Shown here piece by piece: positions 56,964 through 64,000 of a stretch of DNA of 64,000 nt. The notes under the pieces are model-generated. The model had not been told where the DNA came from. It saw only the letters and a program-made list of their open reading frames with translations, and searched no databases. The translations under genes were made by a program, and so were the position numbers. Each line of letters starts with the position of its first letter. Position 1 is the first letter of the stretch. This DNA comes from Batillaria attramentaria (lineage: Eukaryota > Mollusca > Gastropoda > Batillariidae), in contig JACVVK020000477.1 in assembly GCA_018292915.2 (NCBI GenBank), positions 62,001-126,000 of the forward strand. Direction: 5' to 3'.

Positions 56964-57681
56964 AACATAAAACCAAAGACCTATGTTTCCAAGATCTTTT
57001 ATGAAACTAGAGACATAACATGTATGTCTCTGGTGAAACTGACAATCACCAAACTTTAAAAAAAAAAAACACTCCCTCGTTTATGATAGCTATGTGTCTA
57101 TGAAAAAATAAACGTCATCAGAAAAAATTGCAGAAAACCATGGCTCTCCAGTGAACCGGTAAGTGGGACCTTGCCAGAGATTTTCTGGTTAAATCTGTTG
57201 ACGTGTACATGATGTACAAAGCGTCGTCTGCGCATAACTCCCAGGGGAGTTTCGCTTTACTGTGAATCCGCACTGAAAATGTTCGAGAATACAGACGGTA
57301 CGACGATGAAAACACTCTGTTCTAGCTTCTGGACCCGAACCTCGTTCAGCCTAGGTGTAACCCTAAACCGCAGCCTAACTGTGTCGCTAACCCTAATAAT
57401 TTCACAGTGTTTGTTCTTCGTTAGCACGGGCACCGGAAAAGAAAAAAGCCGTCTGCTCGATCAGCTAGGCCTACCAGGGAGAGGTCATTGGCTGTAGGCA
57501 TGATCATTAAAATACATGGACTCGTGTACAATGCGTTTTCAACGGGACACAACGAAGCAATTAAAACGTAATAAATATATGATAATCGTGTAATGAGATA
57601 ACGTGAGAGCTTTCATTCCTGAAGCGACTGAAGATTTTTTACTGCTTCTCCAAACATTCACGCCTCCACATTAGGTCGAGC

Positions 57682-57829
57682 GTCACGTGACAAGGGCACA
57701 GTTAGCATGGCTATCGGAGCGTCTTGATGATGTGTAGAATCAACAAGTCAGTCAAATTCCACATTTGATCGTATTGTTGGTGAAGGATTTCATCTTTCTT
57801 TGATTGGAGTAGATGCTCAACGTTTTGAG
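57682..57829 (+). promoter_or_regulatory. Candidate promoter / 5' leader with E-box, unit 3
   Basis: GTCACGTGAC at 57682-57691 and donor GAG|GTAAGT at 57829/57830. Confidence 0.35.
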
Positions 57830-58474
57830 GTAAGTGCTTTCATTATAACACTATGTTTGGGCAGCGCGGATTTTTTTGGTGTGTGTGTGTAAGTGACTAA
57901 GGGTGTGAACCCTAGCCTTTGCAAGTGTGTAACACGCCAGAGGCAGGCGCTTGAGTTTTGTCTCATTTAACCCCCCCCCCCCCCAACACTAATCTACCCC
58001 CCACCGAAAAAAGTAAGCAGGAAGCTGATCAGATAGCGTGCCTTGGGAGAACGTGCAATAATGAATGTTGGCTGTCTAGCGGGTACCCGGGGTAAACACT
58101 TGACCATTGAAACGAGAATCACGTAGCATTCACACTGTGTACCTACCATGAGAACTGTAGCTGATGGCAGTAGTAGCGTACCGTGTTGACTAAACAGAGG
58201 GTATTCATGTATGCATGTGGATTCAGTTTGACTGCTCTGAACTCAAGAAGCAACTGTCATGTAGGAACACTGACACACACAGTTAAGTATTACCTGACTG
58301 CCTGCAGCTGGTACTGAAAGATGTAAAATAGGTTGCAGAATACTGCATGTATACACACCGCTTTGGGTGATTGCAAATTTGTGCCACACATAAGCAAATT
58401 ACATCCTGGACAGAACTAAAAGGGAGAGACCACTAGTACATGTACAACCAAATTACCAGGACAGACTTGTGGTG

Positions 58475-58790
58475 TGGAAATTACCCAGTTTGGAATACAT
58501 GCAGACGCCTCAGAGGGGAATTAATTGAGAGATATATATTATGTATGTAAGATTCTCCACAAACACTATGACAGTTTGTCAGCGCAGTAGGGCTTTTCAT
58601 TCTTACAAACAACACTAATACTTGGGGTCACGATATGAAGTCATCAAAACAGCACTGCAATTCCCGTCTTTACCAACACTTCTGTACTAATAGAATTGTC
58701 AGCCACTGGAACAACCTGCCACATGAGGTTGCCAAAACAGAAACACTCATTGAGTTTAAACACAGGATTGATTGGTTCTGCAATAAATAG
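58475..58790 (+). mobile_element. CR1/L2-like LINE relic, unit 3
   Basis: Same relic as 11275-11588. Confidence 0.82.
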
Positions 58791-59377
58791 GAATTAAGAT
58801 TTTCACTGACATTCAGTGACATACTGTACTACTCTGTTATAAGAGAACTTGTGAAATGTGTTGAGATCATCAGTCACATATGTACAAGCTGGATTGACTG
58901 TATACAGTAGCCATATGAAGGTTGGTTTGCGAGGGCTTTGTTTCTTCCAGACGGGCTTATGTTACTTAACCGTTCAAGAATAGGAGTGGAGTATAACAGC
59001 TTTATTCTCCATTTTTATTTTTTTTTTCTCCAGAGGAGATTGTTTTGTTTCAGTAGTGTGAAACTTGCTGGTGCTGATAAGACGTCAGGATTTTCCCAGT
59101 GAGATGCTGACTCTTCCATTCATTTGTTCAGTTGTTTAATATTGAAGTTGTGTAGTACAAGACACGTGCTGTCCTGTACAGGCATTTTGCAGAGTATGAG
59201 GATGTCTAAATAGAGCAACATCATCTCACGACATGCGTGTTATAAACAGTAACATGAACATTAACAGTGAAACTCATGATAGTTAATAGTAGAGCAGGTA
59301 GTCAGTCCTTTTTAGACAGCATCTTAACCTGAGAGCTTGGGACAGACAGACACACACACAGACTCCGCCTTGCACTG

Positions 59378-59522
59378 AAGAGTGTTGGACTTCTAATGCT
59401 CGGGTCGAGAGTTCGATCCCCGCTGGGGCCAAATATTTGTGCTGGCTTTTTCATCGTTGCCCCGTCTTTGATATCACCCTATGTGGTGGAAAAGGACGTT
59501 AAACCCCCAAACACCCACCCAC
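59378..59522 (+). mobile_element. tRNA-derived SINE with 13-bp TSD, unit 3
   Basis: Target duplications at 59365-59377 and 59523-59535. Confidence 0.92.
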
Positions 59523-59977
59523 CCGCCTTGCACTGGGAAATCTCTCTCCCATGTATGGAAATCAGCGGAGGTACTTGAGTGATAGTTCTACTGTACCTTC
59601 TACACACACACTGGTAGACAGAGCTAGAGACTGAGCAAGAATTAACCTTCCTTCCACCTCATATATATACTGATGTGTAATCTACAAGCAATAGATACAT
59701 GTAGCAACTGAACCAATAATAATGATAATAATAATAATAACAGTGTATTATAGATAGGCACATATATAATTATAGATACATGTATATATATAATACAATA
59801 CACAGTTGTTATTATTATTATTATTATGAACCAATCAGTACGAGTATTGTTGATTTTGTCAGTATTAGAACCACAATACATGACAGTGCACATGCTGTTT
59901 AATTATACTGTGCATGTATAAATTAATTGAAAACTAAATGTTAGTGATACTGATAATGAACCACTGTTTTTCCACAG

Positions 59978-60100
59978 GAGGAGCAGATAGTCACATATTT
60001 CCTCACTGTGGCAGAAGAGCGGCTTCTGGTCAGACAATATGAGTTTGTCCTTAAAGAATTCTGGAACAAGTTCCAGCCTCCAGCCCCCAAATGTATTCTG
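59978..60100 (+). CDS. CCNH: CCNH copy D exon e1
   Basis: Forty-one codons, identical to copies B and C. Confidence 0.92.
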
Positions 60101-61778
60101 GTGAGCAGAAGCTTCTTCTAGTACTGATCTTTAAAGACATTGTGTCTTGCACTAGCAGTATCTGATCCCCCCCCCCCCCCCCCTCTCTATAACAGTGTAG
60201 TCTTCCCTAGTTTTACAAGGACAAGATAGAAGACAGGTCTTTAAATATTTACGTTTATCTTTTTATCCTAATATATTTGTGAAATAAAGTTTCATTTCAT
60301 TTCTTTTTATCGCAGGGAATATGTTTTCCACTGCAGCTTTGAAATAATTATTATACAGGGGCTACAGGTAATGTGCACTTTTTCTTGTGCAGGGGACATC
60401 ACTGGCATTCTTTAAACGATTCTGGGTGAACAACTCTGTTATGGATTACCACCCGAAAGATATCATGTATGTATTTTTACATGGTGGATTAATTACCACC
60501 CTAAACATATTGTACACATTGGATAAAGATAAAGATATTGTATTGCATTTATAAAGATTTTGTACACATTTCTACATTATGGATTTAATTATTACAATCC
60601 TAAAACTATTGTGTGCATAGTTGTATACATTTATAATAAAGTATGTGGGAAGTAAGTAAAGCTGAGAGCACTACCTAGATCTATATCTATAATACAGTAT
60701 ATGGGAAGTAAGTAAAGCTGAGAGCACTACCTAGATCTATATTTATAATACAGTATATGGGAAGTAAGTAAAGCTGAGAGCACTACCTAGATCTATATCT
60801 ATAATACAGTATATGGGAAGTAAGTAAAGCTGAGAGCACTACCTAGATCTATATCTATAATACAGTATATGGGAAGTAAGTAAAGCTGAGAGCACTACCT
60901 AGATCTATATCTATAATACAGTATATGGGAAGTAAGTAAAGCTGAGAGCACTACCTAGATCTATATCTATAATACAGTATATGGGAAGTAAGTAAAGCTG
61001 AGAGCACTACCTAGATCTATATCTATAATACAGTATATGGGAAGTAAGTAAAGCTGAGAGCACTACCTAGATCTATATCTATAATACAGTATATGGGAAG
61101 TAAGTAAAGCTGAGAGCACTACCTAGATCTATATCTATAATACAGTATATGGGAAGTAAGTAAAGCTGAGAGCACTACCTAGATCTATATCTATAATACA
61201 GTATATGGGAAGTAAGTAAAGCTGAGAGCACTACCTAGATCTATATCTATCTTTGAAGGATTAAACAGTATATATATTGTTCATTACATTTAAGTCTGTT
61301 GATTGAAGTGTTCACTGGTTATCTCCTCACATGTGTCTCAACTCCTGGTAACAAGGGTTTCTGAGACAGTTGTGTAACTTGGAAACTCAAAAAAAACAAG
61401 TGAAATTGTTAAATGGCAAGATAACAGCTGCCTGTTGGGAAGATTTCATTTTGTTTGTGCATTACATGATAACAGTAATCATTATTACAGTTATCCACCT
61501 GCTTGCATGTTACTTCAACAAGAATGTGTGTTCATGTGCACGCGCGTGTGTGTGTGTGTGTGCTTCACAAACACAGGCTGACCTGTGTCTACTTGGCCTG
61601 TAAGGTGGAGGAGTTCTACGTCCCCATTGGTCAGTTTGTGAGCAACCTGAAGGGTAATCGTGAGAAATTCGCTGACACTATTTTGGCATTTGAGTTGCTG
61701 CTGCTGTCAAAGCTTCACTATCAGCTGACTGTGCACCACCCATTCCGACCTCTGGAGGGGCTCCTGATCGACATTAAG
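59978..61778 (+). CDS. CCNH: Cyclin H, copy D (e1-e3; 3' part outside the window)
   Basis: Exons 59978-60100, 60393-60466 and 61577-61778 are intact and identical in reading to copy [19 protein letters not shown], then [18 protein letters not shown], then [20 protein letters not shown] to LLIDIK. They cover the first cyclin fold, which in cyclin H packs against CDK7. The window ends inside intron i3 at the foldback left arm, so e4-e9 lie beyond it and a fourth locus unit may continue there. The N-terminal exon is again not recognised upstream. Confidence 0.92.
60393..60466 (+). CDS. CCNH: CCNH copy D exon e2
   Basis: Intact 74 nt. Confidence 0.93.
60641..61250. repeat. Intron i2 56-bp minisatellite, unit 3
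   Basis: Counterpart of 13442-14050. Confidence 0.95.
61577..61778 (+). CDS. CCNH: CCNH copy D exon e3
   Basis: Intact 202 nt; donor AAG|GTCTGT. Confidence 0.94.
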
Positions 61779-62908
61779 GTCTGTACCACCCATTCCCACC
61801 TGTAGAGGAGCTCCTGATACCCGGTAGATAGAGGTCTGTACCACCCATTCCGACCTCTGGAGGGGCTCCTGATCGACATTAAGGTCTGTACCACCCATTC
61901 CCACCTCTAGAGGAGCTCCTGATACCCGGTAGATATAGGTCTGTACCACCCATTCCGACCTCTGGAGGGGCTCCTGATCGACATTAAGGTCTGTACCACC
62001 CGTTGCCACCTCTAGAGGAGCTCCTGATAGATATAGGTCTGTACCACCCATTCCCACCTCTAGAGGAGCTCCTGATAGATAGAGGTCTGTACCACCCATT
62101 CCCACCTCTAGAGGAGTTCCTGATAGATAGAGGTCTGTACCACCCATTCCGACCTCTGGAGGGGCTCCTGATCGACATTAAGGTCTGTACCACCCATTCC
62201 CACCTCTAGAGGAGCTCCTGATAGATAGAGGTCTGTACCACCCATTCCGACCTCTGGAGGGGCTCCTGATCGACATTAAGGTCTGTACCAACCCATTCCC
62301 ACCTCTAGAGGAGCTCCTGATAGATAGAGGTCTGTACCACCCATTCCGACCTCTGGAGGGGCTCCTGATCGACATTAAGGTCTGTACCACCCATTCCCAC
62401 CTCTAGAGGAGCTCCTGATAGATAGAGGTCTGTACCACCCATTCCCACCTCTGGAGGGGCTCCTGATCGACATTTAGGTCTGTACCACCCATTCCCAACT
62501 CTAGAGGAGCTCCTGATAGATAGAGGTCTGTACCACCCATTCCGACCTCTGGAGGGGCTCCTGATCGACATTAAGGTCTGTACCACCCATTCCCACCTCT
62601 AGAGGAGCTCCTGATAGATAGAGGTCTGTACCACCCATTCCCACCTCTGGAGGGGCTCCTGATCGACATTTAGGTCTGTACCACCCATTCCCACCTCTAG
62701 AGGAGCTCCTGATAGATAGAGGTCTGTACCACCCATTCCCACCTCTGGAGGGGCTCCTGATCGACATTTAGGTCTGTACCACCCATTCCCAACTCTAGAG
62801 GAGCTCCTGATAGATAGAGGTCTGTACCACCCATTCCCACCTCTAGAGGAGTTCCTGATAGATATAGGTCTGTACCACCCATGCTGACCTCTGGAGGGGC
62901 TCCTGATA
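61779..62908. repeat. Intron i3 exon-end minisatellite, unit 3
   Basis: Counterpart of 14580-15710, with one extra A (TACCAACCC, 62287-62292). Confidence 0.96.
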
Positions 62909-63056
62909 ATATATACGGTGAAGATTGCTCATGACAAGACACACCAAATTCATATAAAATAGTTTGTTTATCACTTTGCTGAAAACTGGGTACTCATGTC
63001 ACACTCACTCGACTCAACTCTGTACTCTTGACCATATATATATATATATATATATA

Positions 63057-63287
63057 ATAAGGTCTGTACCACCCATTCTCACCTCTAGAGCAGTAGAGGG
63101 GTTCCTGATCGACATGAAGGTCTGTACCACCCATTCCCACCTCTAGAGGGGCTCCTGATATATATATATATATACCTTAAGGTCTGTACCACCCATTCCC
63201 ACCTCTAGAGGGGCTCCTGATATATATATATATATATATATACCTTAAGGTCTGTACCACCCATTCCCACCTCTAGAGGAGCTCCTG

Positions 63288-63368
<81 letters not shown>

Positions 63369-63558
63369 AAGGTCTGTACCACCCATTCCCACCTCTAGAG
63401 GGGCTCCTGATATATATATATATATACCTTAAGGTCTGTACCACCCATTCCCACCTCTAGAGGGGCTCCTGATATATATATATATATATACCTTAAGGTC
63501 TGTACCACCCATTCCCACCTCTAGAGGGGCTCCTGATACACATTAAGGTCTGTACCAT
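63057..63558. repeat. Intron i3 49-bp units separated by (AT)n, unit 3
   Basis: Counterpart of 15855-16351 with different AT-tract lengths. Confidence 0.93.
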
Positions 63559-63589
63559 TCCCATTCCCACTTCTACAAGAGTGTTAGTG

Positions 63590-63794
63590 TCATCGGATGT
63601 TTATTTCTGTGTGTGTCATCAGCTAAAAATGTTTCTATCTCATTATCTGTGTCATCAGTTACATGTTTATTTCTGTGTGTGTCATCGCATGTTTATTTCT
63701 GTGTGTGTCATCGCATGTTTATTTCTGTGTGTGTGTCATCGCATGTTTATTTCTGTGTGTGTCATCGCATGTTTATTTCTGTGTGCTAGGTATT
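63590..63794. repeat. Intron i3 26-bp minisatellite, left part, unit 3
   Basis: Counterpart of 16384-16587. Confidence 0.9.
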
Positions 63795-63800
63795 GCCATC

Positions 63801-64000
63801 CATATATGAAAACGTGCGTATAGGGTCCATGAACTACCTGCGACTGGTCACGCGCTACGCGCGACTGGTCATGAACGACGCGCGGCTGGTCATATGCGAC
63901 GCGCGGTTGGTCATATGCGACGCGCGGTTGGTCATGCGCTACCCGCGATTGGTCATGGGCTACCCGCGATTGGTCATGGCGCTACCCGCGATTGGTCATG
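63801..64000. mobile_element. Foldback element, unit 3 (left arm only; cut by window)
   Basis: Starts CATATATGAAAACGTGCG after GCCATC (63795-63800) and runs through the 21-bp array to the window end. Confidence 0.85.

Larger units (their letters stand above)
55601..59977. other. Intergenic spacer of unit 3
   Basis: Same content as 8401-12777; no N-terminal cyclin H exon recognised. Confidence 0.7.
47288..64000 (+). repeat. Tandem locus unit 3 (partial, cut by window end)
   Basis: Third head-to-tail repeat, ending in the left arm of the foldback element. It lacks one ~102-bp repeat in the 3' flank of cyclin H (54990-55215). It carries more isolated one-base insertions than the other units (for example 47404-47409, 48578, 52654, 53764), as expected of raw-read errors. 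Confidence 0.95.

Overview
This is a eukaryotic, animal-type window. It has phase-consistent spliced exons, tRNA-derived SINEs with target-site duplications, non-LTR retrotransposon pieces, MITEs, and very many minisatellites. Nothing looks bacterial. The species cannot be read from the sequence. My best guess is a marine invertebrate, with amphioxus favoured, because several intronic minisatellites begin at exon-intron junctions, a pattern I recall as the 'mirage' minisatellites of amphioxus, and because a CR1-like LINE tail is present.

The window is one locus repeated head to tail. Unit 1 is 1-23515, unit 2 is 23516-47287, and unit 3 is 47288-64000 (cut by the window end). By eye the units differ by a handful of substitutions, many homopolymer-length changes and a few repeat-number changes.

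The only host gene I recognise is cyclin H (CCNH), the regulatory subunit of the CDK7-cyclin H-MAT1 kinase of TFIIH. Nine coding exons on the + strand (called e1-e9 here) join in a consistent frame. They give 855 nt, or 284 residues plus stop, from the start of the first cyclin fold to the acidic C-terminus. The gene is in four pieces: A (e4-e9, 79-7382), B (e1-e9, 12778-30899), C (e1-e9, 36290-54683) and D (e1-e3, 59978-61778). The exon for the first ~45 residues was not found in any unit. B and C carry single-base homopolymer indels that break the frame in e2/e3 and in e4.

Almost everything else is repeats. Intron i2 holds a 56-bp array. Intron i3 (9 kb) holds a 49/98-bp array copied from the end of e3, AT-rich spacers, a 26-bp array, and a 6 kb foldback element. 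Introns i4-i8 each hold their own array or tandem duplication. The foldback element has ~0.7 kb inverted arms with CCAAT-like and CRE-like sites. It carries two nested TIR elements (ends GGGGACCTATGCATGG) and a 1.19 kb 5'-truncated LINE with an intact RNase H reading frame and an 11-bp target-site duplication. The intergenic spacer (about 8.4-12.8 kb in unit 1) holds a palindromic MITE, an E-box region with a strong splice donor that could be a promoter and 5' leader, a CR1-like LINE relic, and a SINE with a 13-bp target-site duplication.

The main caution is that near-identical units with mostly homopolymer differences are what unpolished, falsely duplicated long-read contigs also look like.
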